Positions 1 to 5,806 of a DNA stretch of 11,186 nucleotides are shown here, one piece after another. The position numbers and the translations under genes were made by a program. Origin of the DNA: TA-21 sp035620895 (GTDB lineage: Archaea; Thermoproteota; Nitrososphaeria; Nitrososphaerales; Nitrososphaeraceae); the NCBI GenBank assembly GCA_035620895.1, contig DASPFY010000051.1, positions 1-11,186 of the forward strand. The letters run 5' to 3'. The notes under the pieces are model-generated. The model was not told where the DNA came from, ran no database searches, and saw only the letters and a program-made list of their open reading frames with translations. Within the stretch, counting starts at the first letter, position 1, and each line of letters starts with the position of its first letter.

Positions 1-20
1 AGTTCTTATATCAGGTTCTA

Positions 21-54
21 ATAACACGATATCAGTTTGGCTGATATATGTTAT
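21..54. repeat. Imperfect inverted repeat (hairpin)
   Basis: A 7-bp perfect stem (29-35 with 41-47, loop TTTGG) is extended, after a small internal bulge, by a further 6 bp (ATAACA at 21-26 with TGTTAT at 49-54). It could be the 3' end of a transcript entering from the left or an operator ahead of the aldolase gene. No T-run follows, so a terminator is not clear. Confidence 0.5.
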
Positions 55-134
55 TATACTATGGTAACCAAATATCAAGTCGAACCGACGTAAGCAAGTT
101 TGGCCAATAGCTCTACGAAACGATAAATAACATC

Positions 135-142
135 AATATAAC
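135..142 (+). promoter_or_regulatory. TATA-like element of the aldolase gene
   Basis: AATATAAC begins 26 bases before the TTG at 161. That spacing predicts a transcript starting at or beside the start codon. The match to a TATA box is only fair. Confidence 0.4.
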
Positions 143-160
143 TATAGTGACTTTAATCCA

Positions 161-724
161 TTGAATCTAAAAACAGAGCTACTAAATTGTGTTAAGGCCC
201 TTTACAACTCAGGCTTAAACACAGCAGTATCTGGCAATCATAGCGCAAGATTTGAAAAAATATGGATGTGGATCACTCCAAGTGAGACACCAAGATATAA
301 AATAAAAACCACAGATCTAGTTAAAATCAACATCAGAACTAAGGAAATAATTGGTAAACGCAAACCTAGCAGAGAGTGGGCTATGCATAAGGAGATTTAT
401 GAGAATACGAATGCTAACGCTATAGTTCACTGTCATAGTCCATACACTCTTGGAATTTCTATAGCATCCAAATTTGAGGAGGTAATTGAGGAGGCAAAAA
501 TAATAGTTGGCGATCCTATTATTATAGAGAATGTTCCATCGGGCACTGTCCAACTGGCATCCAGTGTATCAAGATGCTTTAAAGATAGCAGAGTAAGGGC
601 AGTAATAATAAAAAATCATGGGGTAGTAGCAATCGGAAAAAATCTTGATGAAGCTAGATCGGTTGTTGAGTCACTTGAAGAATGGGCAAAGGTACTCACT
701 GTGTGTAAGATATTCAATGTATAA
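161..724 (+). CDS. Class II aldolase/adducin family protein (FucA-like)
   Basis: A 187-residue protein with the full zinc-aldolase signature. Residues 24-30 (SGNHSAR) match the phosphate-binding SGNxSxR region. E72 in SREWAMH is the likely catalytic acid. H90 and H92 (HCH) with H153 (NHG) are the three zinc ligands. These positions lie close to E73, H92, H94 and H155 of E. coli L-fuculose-1-phosphate aldolase, although the protein is shorter than FucA. The family cleaves or epimerises sugar phosphates, or dehydrates methylthioribulose 1-phosphate. In methanogens a FucA homologue makes lactaldehyde for coenzyme F420. Which substrate applies here cannot be read from sequence. The start is TTG, since no ATG lies between the upstream in-frame TAA at 128 and residue 75; a TATA-like box 26 bases upstream supports it. 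The gene stands alone. Confidence 0.85.
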   Translation: MNLKTELLNCVKALYNSGLNTAVSGNHSARFEKIWMWITPSETPRYKIKTTDLVKINIRTKEIIGKRKPSREWAMHKEIYENTNANAIVHCHSPYTLGISIASKFEEVIEEAKIIVGDPIIIENVPSGTVQLASSVSRCFKDSRVRAVIIKNHGVVAIGKNLDEARSVVESLEEWAKVLTVCKIFNV

Positions 725-728
725 TACA

Positions 729-744
729 TGTGATATGGATCACA
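729..744. repeat. Perfect 6-bp dyad TGTGAT-N4-ATCACA
   Basis: TGTGAT and ATCACA flank ATGG, four bases after the aldolase stop codon. The dyad fits the bacterial CRP half-site consensus TGTGA-N6-TCACA, but archaea of this type are not known to use CRP. It may be a short hairpin at the transcript end or coincidence. Confidence 0.4.
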
Positions 745-808
745 ATTAAGGGTGTAAGGACCGGAAATATGTCTATAATCTAATACTTAAGTTCAATTTT
801 GCCCAAAA

Positions 809-1246
809 TTATGGGAATGGTAACTCGAATTTTCTATCATCTTTAGATTCATTGTCATCTTTTGAAGATTTGTCATCGTCTGATCCATCCTTGTCACTGT
901 CGTCATTGTTGCTATTGGAAGATGATCCATCATCGTCATTGTTGCTATTGGAAGATGATCCATCATTTGAAGCGGAAGTATCGTCATTGTTGCTATTGGA
1001 AGATGATCCATCATCAGCTTGTGCTGGATCATTACTATTGTCAGTATTCGCAGTGTTAGATGAGCCTTTAGACTCAAAAGGATCTAAATTCTCCGTTTGG
1101 GGTACAGAATTTGTACTGCTTGTTTCATTATCTGCTGAACTACTATCTAGAGTGGAAGATTGACCATTTACGTATGGTGTCCCATAGATGCTAAGGAAAA
1201 GAAATACAGCACTTAGCCCTACAAGCAACGTAATACTAGTTCTCAT
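809..1246 (-). CDS. Secreted Asp/Ser/Asn-rich low-complexity protein
   Basis: A 145-residue protein. Residues 1-29 form a Sec-type signal peptide: R2, then a hydrophobic core at about 5-20, ending near VNGQ. The mature part is almost wholly Ser, Asn and Asp, with no Cys. Three copies of a DGSSSNSNNDD unit lie at about 79-116, followed by an acidic and lysine-bearing tail. There is one clear N-glycosylation sequon (N40-E-T). Such chains are typically disordered and exposed on the cell surface or released; calcium binding is possible but unproven. The start is supported by AGGTGG just upstream and a TATA box at 1277-1285. The 3x33-base repeat makes copy-number change likely. No family was recognised. 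Confidence 0.75.
   Translation of the reverse strand: MRTSITLLVGLSAVFLFLSIYGTPYVNGQSSTLDSSSADNETSSTNSVPQTENLDPFESKGSSNTANTDNSNDPAQADDGSSSNSNNDDTSASNDGSSSNSNNDDDGSSSNSNNDDSDKDGSDDDKSSKDDNESKDDRKFELPFP
901..1014 (-). repeat. Three identical 33-base direct repeats inside a gene
   Basis: Identical copies lie at 901-933, 934-966 and 982-1014. The first two abut; the third is separated by 15 bases. They are in frame and each codes for 11 residues (DGSSSNSNNDD register). Identity at every base, including silent positions, points to recent duplication. Confidence 0.9.
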
Positions 1247-1276
1247 GATTCCACCTTGGATACACTTGATCCTTGC

Positions 1277-1285
1277 ACTATATTA
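1277..1285 (-). promoter_or_regulatory. TATA box of the secreted protein gene
   Basis: On the minus strand the sequence reads TTTAATATAGT, about 30-38 bases before the ATG at 1246. This predicts a leader of roughly 8 bases that could just contain the AGGTGG ribosome site. Confidence 0.45.
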
Positions 1286-1615
1286 AATTAATGAATTCCA
1301 ATAGCATCGACTAGAAAATTAGTCTATGATTTTTCTACTGAAAAATGTACTAGATAAGAAATTGGAGTGAAAACTCGCAGGTTGATAAAATATTGATACT
1401 ATAATTAGTAAATAGACATGAGATCTAAAGTCTTAATCTACATTCATATTATTTCTTTCTAGTCATGTAAAAAAGCATCTAAAATAATATCTGGAGAGGA
1501 ATATTTCAGAATGTATGTGATAATTAATAATAGAGTAATAACAATACTTCAACATACTCTCTCAACTCTTTGTAGAATCATGATTACAAATTAGATTACC
1601 ATAAATTAGTAAGTA

Positions 1616-1635
1616 CGATTCGACTCGATTCGATT
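1616..1635. repeat. Short tandem repeat of CGATT
   Basis: Four consecutive 5-base units read CGATT, CGACT, CGATT, CGATT. It is a very short array in non-coding sequence and has no recognised role. Confidence 0.5.
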
Positions 1636-1710
1636 AACTTTTTATTATCGAGAACAAGTACAGGAGATGATGATAAGCAAAATTGGTTAACTCAGATATT
1701 AAAATCATCA

Positions 1711-1848
1711 TTATTTCTTACCGATCTTGAGTTCATTCATAACCACACTCATATAATCTCGGACATCATCTTCAGTAACTGATGCTTCAATTCCACTATT
1801 TTCCTTCATCTCATGGGATGCTTTTTGGCATTCTCTTCTGTTTGCAAA
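1711..1848 (-). pseudogene. Remnant of a small protein gene
   Basis: The open minus-strand frame runs from just after an in-frame TGA (1849-1851) to TAA at 1711. It reads as natural protein: FANRRECQKASHEMKE near the start, then an acidic helix-like end VTEDDVRDYMSVVMNELK. The only ATG in frame before that end is at 1809 and would give 32 residues. No promoter or ribosome site precedes it. FANRRECQKASHEM faintly recalls the second half of a C2H2 zinc finger, but the first Cys pair is absent. I read it as the 3' end of a decayed gene; an intact 32-residue protein from 1809 is the alternative. Confidence 0.4.
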
Positions 1849-1953
1849 TCACGTCAGGATAATTTTAATCTATTTTTTGTGGAATGTTAAATTCTAAACC
1901 TAGGAATCTTGGTAACGAAAAATAACAAGTATGGCAAGAAGCTTAGTTTGCTT

Positions 1954-2061
1954 ATGACATGCAAGAGCATCCTATTCTCTATTTTGTGCCTACCCATTCA
2001 GCCAACGCTGAAAACAGTAAAAATATCTGAAAATGACTATAATTGGCTAAGCATTTCTTAG
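1954..2061 (+). pseudogene. Possible antitoxin-like N-terminal remnant
   Basis: A 35-residue frame ends in LKTVKISENDYNWLSIS and then TAG. The string KTVKISENDYNWLS resembles the N-terminal strand and first helix of the small ribbon-helix-helix-like antitoxin proteins common in Nitrososphaeria, which usually continue for another 40-60 residues. The continuation is missing here, and no toxin gene (PIN or other) lies beside it. The first 18 residues do not look like part of that family. I take it as a broken fragment, with low certainty. Confidence 0.3.
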
Positions 2062-2237
2062 ATATCTTAGAATAAACTTGATAGATCTTGAAGAAATGTT
2101 ATTGAACAAGATATATTTCTTGGGTCATAGCTTAAAATATTCCCACATCGGATCATAATTGTGATCATTACTAATCTGAATACCTTTACTGCATATCGAC
2201 GTAGTTTTCAGGATTTTGAGATTCAGTATCAAGCAAG

Positions 2238-2243
2238 AGGAGG
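2238..2243 (+). promoter_or_regulatory. Strong Shine-Dalgarno site AGGAGG
   Basis: AGGAGG, within GAGGAGGA, sits 9 bases before the ATG at 2253. It is the best ribosome site in the window, where most genes appear leaderless, so this gene probably has a longer 5' leader. Confidence 0.75.
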
Positions 2244-2252
2244 ATTGTAGGA

Positions 2253-2504
2253 ATGAACATAACAGAATCTGAAGCTCCTTATGAGATAACAGCTAAAACT
2301 TGCGGATGTAAAGACAATGGGAGAAAAGTGATATATTCATTTGTTGAATCTTTCCACAATTTATCCAAGGATAAGAAGGACATTCTAATATCAGAAATAC
2401 ACGCCTGTGAAAGACTGAGAAAGTATGCAAGAGATGAACTGGATAAGGAAGTAATCGAATCTGAAATCTCTGATCTAAAGATGGCATTGGATCTATTGAC
2501 GTAG
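2253..2504 (+). CDS. Hypothetical protein, 83 residues
   Basis: No family recognised. The N-terminal part carries a CGC pair (C17, C19) in KTCGCKDNG. From about residue 25 the protein is rich in Lys and Glu and looks all-helical, probably two long amphipathic helices (about 26-40 and 43-82), with one further Cys at 52. There is no signal peptide or membrane segment, so it should be cytoplasmic. The ATG is fixed by a strong AGGAGG 9 bases upstream. After the TAG stop the same frame stays open for another 66 codons of protein-like sequence, which I treat as a separate broken gene. A longer protein cut by a nonsense change is the less likely alternative. Confidence 0.65.
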   Translation: MNITESEAPYEITAKTCGCKDNGRKVIYSFVESFHNLSKDKKDILISEIHACERLRKYARDELDKEVIESEISDLKMALDLLT

Positions 2505-2866
2505 ACATGGACTATTCGATTTACTGATTGTAAAACTTATGATATCACTTTTCTCCCGGACCGGTCTTTCGAGAGTATAAAAACAAGAGAAGAAAATAAT
2601 ATTACTATGGAAGGGATAGGTATTATTGAAACATCCGAAGCCATTTCCGTTGGACGTCATGATGCTCAAAAAATAGTGTACATTGCAAGGAAAAAACAAC
2701 GATAGATTCAAGAAAATGGAAATCGACGTGCTTGCATTTAATAGAGAATACAAAATAACTTTTGATACTGCTAGTACAGATCTTTACCAAATATATCCTG
2801 ACCTTGGAAGAAATGGTTAAGGCATTTGAGATAGATGAGCCAACTTTTGAGGAATTAGCTAGTTAA
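2505..2866 (+). pseudogene. Broken gene spread over three reading frames
   Basis: Protein-like sequence continues from frame to frame. Segment A (2505-2705) includes DITFLPDRSFESIKTREE and ends HDAQKIVYIARKKQR. Segment B, in the next frame, includes NNDRFKKMEIDVLAFNREYK and ITFDTASTDLYQI, stopping at 2820. Segment C includes LEEMVKAFEIDEPTFEELAS and stops at 2866. Dropping one A from the A6 run at 2691-2696 joins A to B as ARKNNDRFKK. Dropping one base in ATATAT (about 2790-2796) joins B to C. The restored product would be about 115-120 residues, soluble, and of no recognised family. The start is unclear: the ATG at 2507 also lies in another frame. It follows the 83-residue gene directly. Confidence 0.6.
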
Positions 2867-2888
2867 ATGTGATACAAGTATTGTTTTA

Positions 2889-3392
2889 CTACCTTTTTTT
2901 CTTCTTAATGATCTTATAAAAAAGGTCGACCATTACCGGCAGCTCGAGATAATCTATGAGTATAGCTATCCATGATAGGACGTATGGAATTTCTACAAAA
3001 TTAGTATAGAAAAGACTGACGTATACTACTTCATCAGTGATCCAGAAAATATGAATAACTTGGACTCCGAGTAGTCCTAAAAATAGATAACTCTTCTTGG
3101 CAGTGGATTTATTGCTACGTATGCTGTACGCATAGAAAATTAAGCCAGTTATTAGTGCAGGAATTTCTATATAGTCTATTACTATAAAAACTGGTAAGAG
3201 ACTTTTTGGCGCCAGAAAGAAACTTTCCCCAAATATCTTTTGGAGTACAACGGCCGTAGTCAGCCAGTATAAATGAAGTATCTGAAGAGATATCAGGAAA
3301 AAAGTTATTTTTAAATTTAGATTTTCGTAGCGATTATAGAAATTAATGAATTTCCCTACCAGATCAATCTTTGTATTAGCCGCAGAATCCAA
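2889..3392 (-). CDS. Four-helix membrane protein with two matching halves
   Basis: A 167-residue integral membrane protein with hydrophobic segments at about 28-50, 65-90, 101-123 and 134-160, and a basic C-terminal tail (KKKKR). The two halves match with a constant offset of 74 residues: Q37/Q111, H40/H114, W43/W117, T45/T119, D73/D147, Y74/Y148, E76/E150 and P78/P152. This gives QxxHxxWxT in the first helix and DYxExP in the second helix of each half. Buried His, Asp and Glu suggest proton, metal or small-ligand handling, but no family was recognised. A distant relation to other four-helix families such as EXPERA cannot be tested here. The start is TTG at 3392, placed about 25 bases after the TATA-like TTAAATT; no ATG is available. 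It is divergent from the gene at 3589. Confidence 0.75.
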   Translation of the reverse strand: MDSAANTKIDLVGKFINFYNRYENLNLKITFFLISLQILHLYWLTTAVVLQKIFGESFFLAPKSLLPVFIVIDYIEIPALITGLIFYAYSIRSNKSTAKKSYLFLGLLGVQVIHIFWITDEVVYVSLFYTNFVEIPYVLSWIAILIDYLELPVMVDLFYKIIKKKKR

Positions 3393-3413
3393 TATGAGAT
3401 TGTAAGCGGCATA

Positions 3414-3421
3414 ATTTAAGT
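3414..3421 (-). promoter_or_regulatory. TATA box of the membrane protein gene
   Basis: On the minus strand it reads CTTAAATT, 22-29 bases before the TTG at 3392. The spacing supports a leaderless transcript and the TTG start. Confidence 0.5.
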
Positions 3422-3469
3422 AGATATCTGGCTAAGCGTAAATTATTCTAATCTTGATGCCACTTTATT

Positions 3470-3499
3470 AATTTTTTATGATAATCTTGATAAAAAATT
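3470..3499. repeat. Perfect 10-bp AT inverted repeat between divergent genes
   Basis: AATTTTTTAT (3470-3479) and ATAAAAAATT (3490-3499) are exact reverse complements around a 10-base centre. It lies between two divergent promoters and could be an operator serving both genes. An AT-only dyad can also arise by chance. Confidence 0.5.
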
Positions 3500-3559
3500 C
3501 AATAATTAACCAAGTTTGTAACCTAACTAATATTGACTAAAGTAATTCATTAGAAAAAT

Positions 3560-3569
3560 CTTATATAAG
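3560..3569 (+). promoter_or_regulatory. TATA box of the helix-hairpin-helix gene
   Basis: CTTATATAAG is a palindromic near-consensus archaeal TATA box with an A-rich element (GAAAAA) just upstream, as expected for a TFB site. It starts 28 bases before the ATG at 3589, predicting a leaderless message. Confidence 0.75.
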
Positions 3570-3588
3570 ATAGATACTATAATTATAC

Positions 3589-3807
3589 ATGTTATTTAGA
3601 AATGGCATAAAATCTTTAGCTATTCCTGATGTTCTGAAGGATCTAATTATGAAGCATTCGCTTAATAAAAAACAAATTATTAATATGAAGGTAGATGACC
3701 TTGCGACTGTACTAGAATGTGATTTTGAAACCGCGAAAATAATTCAAAATTCTGTTAGAAGTTCATCAAATAAATCAATGTTACATGAAATGACCGAACT
3801 GGCTTGA
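3589..3807 (+). CDS. Small helix-hairpin-helix protein
   Basis: A 72-residue basic protein. Residues 13-57 resemble the RadA/Rad51 N-terminal type of helix-hairpin-helix: helix, VDDLATVLECD turn (35-45), then FETAKIIQNSVR (46-57), where RadA-like domains have xEATAxKIIxAAR. Such domains bind DNA backbones without sequence specificity or mediate protein contacts. There is no ATPase or nuclease domain, so it may act as a small DNA-binding accessory protein; that role is inferred. The start is well supported by a strong TATA box 28 bases upstream (leaderless). A T-run hairpin follows the stop. Its neighbour is the divergent membrane protein gene. Confidence 0.7.
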   Translation: MLFRNGIKSLAIPDVLKDLIMKHSLNKKQIINMKVDDLATVLECDFETAKIIQNSVRSSSNKSMLHEMTELA

Positions 3808-3808
3808 G

Positions 3809-3828
3809 AAAGAGGACGTCTTTTTTTA
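3809..3828 (+). terminator. Short hairpin plus T-run
   Basis: AAAGA and TCTTT pair around GGACG directly after the helix-hairpin-helix gene, and the right arm runs into seven further T. T-rich tracts are typical archaeal terminators. Confidence 0.55.
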
Positions 3829-3839
3829 ACGGCCGTTAA
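3826..3839. repeat. Perfect 14-bp palindrome TTAACGGCCGTTAA
   Basis: The site is fully self-complementary with a GC-rich centre in AT-rich surroundings. It lies between the 3' ends of two converging genes, overlapping the T-run. It may strengthen termination in both directions or bind a dimeric protein. Confidence 0.6.
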
Positions 3840-3872
3840 TGTTCTGAGGATAGTTTTTAGAATAAGGCCTAG

Positions 3873-4339
3873 TTAGTCTAGGAATATTGCATTTTCAATG
3901 CTGTGAGAAATTTCTATCTCATATTGTGTACGATCGCCAAGAGAATCGAAAAAAATTTCAATTGTAGGAAAGACAGCTTGTCCAAGTATTATTTTTCAGT
4001 TTCATATTGTGAGTTGTGCATCATCGTATTTTCAGGATGTTTTCTTATTCTTTTAAGGAATTCCTCCTGACGAATACGCAAATCATCCAACAATTCAGAT
4101 CCCATAGAAGTAATTGGTAGATCCGGAATTTTGTTAAGAATACCCCCTGAATCCAATCTATTTCTATTTTTTTGAGTCAGACTAGGAGGATACATCTGGA
4201 AAGGCTCAATTATGGTTGGCAAATGGTTTATTGAGGAATTCAATCTATTCAGCTGTAAAAACCTGTTTATAATGTTTCTTGAATCATATGACATACTTAC
4301 TCTTAATTCAATTGATGTATATGAGTTTAACTTGCCCAT
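3873..4339 (-). pseudogene. Unknown protein gene split by one frameshift
   Basis: The first frame (4339 to 3989, 116 residues) ends HNSQYETEK then TAA. The neighbouring frame, open from 3995 to its stop at 3873, has no start codon but reads as protein: IILGQAVFPTIEIFFDSL, then GDRTQYEIEISHSIENAIF. Adding one A to the A5 run (T5 at 3992-3996 on the plus strand) joins them as YETEKIILGQAVFPTIE, giving about 155 residues. The product is soluble, with no recognised family; residues 80-100 look helical (ELLDDLRIRQEEFLKRI). GTG at 4342 could also start it. An ATG at 4294 has a TATA-like TATACA about 26 bases upstream and may be the true start. Confidence 0.6.
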
Positions 4340-4407
4340 CACTATCGATTAGCTATAGATTTCTGGGTCTCCAATTCCTTTACTTTTCATCCTAGCTTAA
4401 CTGTGTC

Positions 4408-4421
4408 AACTCGCTCGAGTT
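4408..4421. repeat. Dyad AACTCG-CT-CGAGTT
   Basis: Exact 6-bp arms flank two bases in the spacer between the minus-strand gene ending its promoter side at 4339 and the plus-strand gene at 4494. A position between divergent genes suits an operator, but nothing else supports it. Confidence 0.35.
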
Positions 4422-4468
4422 TAAATTAACGGATTAAAAGTTCCGAAAATTAGATAAGTCTCGTAGAC

Positions 4469-4475
4469 TATATTA
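4469..4475 (+). promoter_or_regulatory. TATA box of the 47-residue Cys/His gene
   Basis: TATATTA starts 25 bases before the ATG at 4494. It supports a leaderless message on the plus strand rather than the opposing minus-strand frame. Confidence 0.55.
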
Positions 4476-4493
4476 TTAAATGAAGAAAGAATT

Positions 4494-4637
4494 ATGTCAA
4501 CGTGTATTTGTGGCCACGATATAAAGTGGCATTGGATGGACATGCATCATCAAAGAAGATGCGTAAACCACATCTCAAGGTCAGATGCTTGTCCATGCCT
4601 GAAGTATGTGGATGAAGAAAAGTCGGATGTGCAGTAG
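4494..4637 (+). CDS. Small Cys/His-rich probable zinc-binding protein
   Basis: A 47-residue protein beginning MSTCICGHDIKWHW. Candidate ligands are C4, C6, H8, H13, H18, H19, C23, H26, C33 and C35. The order CxCGH...H...C...CxCxxY is like small zinc proteins of ammonia-oxidising archaea (CxCGH near the start, a middle Cys, and CxCxxY near the end), which I recall as a pattern rather than a named family. The C-terminal tail is acidic (DEEKSD). It is probably cytoplasmic, as there is no signal or membrane segment. A TATA box 25 bases before the ATG supports the start. A 71-residue frame on the other strand over the same bases lacks such signals and is rejected. Function unknown. Confidence 0.65.
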   Translation: MSTCICGHDIKWHWMDMHHQRRCVNHISRSDACPCLKYVDEEKSDVQ

Positions 4638-4732
4638 CGCACCGGTCTTCCCATACCATACTGTACTTTGAAATATGTTTCTTTAATTGTAGATTGTAAA
4701 ATTTCATGTTCTTAAAACCCTTTGTATGTTTA

Positions 4733-5221
4733 TCACCATTCCACTCGTTTCCACTCTTTTAGGAAGTTTTCATATTGTAGAGCTGTACCCTTCACCACTC
4801 CAAGCTGATACATTAATGCCAAATCATCTCGGATCGCCTTATGTTCAGTTATTTTTCCATCATCACCAATTGTAAATATGTGCACAGCTTGATAAGAAAT
4901 TTTGTTCCCTGATGGCGGAATGAACCCAAAAAAGCTACCAGTATGTTTACCCCTAACAGATACTATTGAAACTACTTTTTCATTTGATGCTATGCTTTCT
5001 AGTAGTTCATAATGTATATCCGAAATGGCCTTCCGTAGATTGACCACAGTGTCAATAAATTCCTGCGGTCCTCTCATTTTTGATCTAACTGGATCCATTT
5101 GTGATTCATGATTAAAATATGTGGGGCTGATAAACTCTGGGACCCTAGATGTATCTCCTGTATTAAGCGCATCGATAGCATATTTCACTAGTCGGAAATT
5201 ATGTTCCTGTGTGGATGTCAT
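4733..5221 (-). CDS. SnoaL-like (NTF2-fold) ester cyclase family protein
   Basis: A 162-residue single-domain protein of usual family length. Features of the SnoaL-like group: an N-terminal helix pair with YAIDALNTGD (14-23), the VPEFISPTYFNHE segment (27-39), GPQEFI (51-56), then paired strands VVSIVSVRGKHTGSFFG (83-99) and the ending ITEHKAIRDDLALMYQLG (124-141). The family has a cone-shaped pocket with His/Asp residues that cyclise or hydrolyse small molecules. Many members outside polyketide clusters have no known substrate, and no polyketide gene is near. The start ATG has AAGGAG four bases upstream (5226-5231 on the plus strand), an unusually short spacing, and an AT-rich TATA-like GATAAATAA at about 5246-5254. 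It seems to be transcribed alone. Confidence 0.8.
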   Translation of the reverse strand: MTSTQEHNFRLVKYAIDALNTGDTSRVPEFISPTYFNHESQMDPVRSKMRGPQEFIDTVVNLRKAISDIHYELLESIASNEKVVSIVSVRGKHTGSFFGFIPPSGNKISYQAVHIFTIGDDGKITEHKAIRDDLALMYQLGVVKGTALQYENFLKEWKRVEW

Positions 5222-5394
5222 GACACTCCTTGATCTACCACTTGTTATTTATCATTTCCTGGATTCCTGGAAATAGGATAGAAATCGTTACCATGAACAT
5301 TCTACTGGTGAGAAAGTATATCTAGAGAAGTAATTATGCAGAAGAATCTAAATCTTTTAAGATAAAATCATAATATTGTTTGCTCTTCAAACTC

Positions 5395-5664
5395 TCAGAT
5401 TCTAGATGGACTTGAAATCTTTATCATTTGATTCAATTCATTTTGCAGTTGTAGAAAGGTAAATCCGCTAGGAGTTGTCTTATATGTCCTATCAATAGGA
5501 TCATATTCGAGCAATCCACGTTGAATCAAGATTTTTGAATATTCTACAACCTGGGCATATGTGAGGTAAGATCCAAACATTATTTTACTGCGAGTGATTC
5601 CTGTTCCAGATCCGGTAGTATCCAGAATAGATGCAAAAATTTCTTCCCTACTACGATATGCCAT
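5395..5664 (-). CDS. Winged-helix transcriptional regulator (HTH_45-like)
   Basis: An 89-residue protein that is essentially one winged helix. SREEIFASILDTT (5-17) is helix 1, GITRSKIMFGS (22-32) helix 2, LTYAQVVEYSKILIQRGLL (34-52) the recognition helix region, and YDPIDRTYKTTPSGFTFL (54-71) the wing, followed by a C-terminal helix. The TYAQVxEYxxxLxxxGLxxY pattern is typical of the many small winged-helix proteins of Nitrososphaeria. It probably binds DNA as a dimer; targets unknown. A TATA-like CATATTAA lies 25-32 bases before the ATG. It is divergent from the SRPBCC gene at 5807, so it may control that gene or itself. Confidence 0.85.
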   Translation of the reverse strand: MAYRSREEIFASILDTTGSGTGITRSKIMFGSYLTYAQVVEYSKILIQRGLLEYDPIDRTYKTTPSGFTFLQLQNELNQMIKISSPSRI

Positions 5665-5688
5665 ACAGAAGTTAATAGGACTTAATCG

Positions 5689-5696
5689 TTAATATG
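5689..5696 (-). promoter_or_regulatory. TATA box of the winged-helix gene
   Basis: On the minus strand it reads CATATTAA, 25-32 bases before the ATG at 5664, consistent with a leaderless transcript. Confidence 0.5.
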
Positions 5697-5806
5697 CATT
5701 TAGAATCTCTTAAATATTAATAACTATTATAGGCCAAGATTAGAGTCTATATTAAACTAGTTGTGGTTGGATTTCTTCCTTTTCCTATCCCTACTTAAAT
5801 AGATTA

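Larger units (their letters stand above)
1247..2252. other. 1-kb stretch without an intact gene
   Basis: No frame here gives a convincing complete protein. It holds the promoter of the minus-strand gene at its left end, a degenerate 5-base tandem repeat (1616-1635), two short coding remnants (1711-1848 minus, 1954-2061 plus), a near-palindrome GATCATAATTGTGATC at 2151-2166, and the Shine-Dalgarno of the next gene at its right end. The remnants suggest former genes that have decayed. Confidence 0.6.

Noticed and set aside
901..1014. CRISPR array
   Set aside because: The 33-base units are adjacent, in frame within a coding sequence, and have no unique spacers of regular length.
852..1163. 103-residue plus-strand and 94-residue minus-strand frames of Ser/Leu or Met/His repeats
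   Set aside because: They are alternative readings of the 33-base repeats of the secreted protein gene; no signal peptide or start signals.
2691..2696. Programmed -1 frameshift at AAAAAAC
   Set aside because: The protein-like continuation requires a +1 shift, and the zero-frame register is wrong for the usual X XXY YYZ slip; a plain one-base insertion is simpler.
4492..4707. 71-residue minus-strand frame
   Set aside because: It lies over the Cys/His-rich plus-strand gene that has a promoter at the right distance; the minus frame has no ribosome site and no protein-like pattern.
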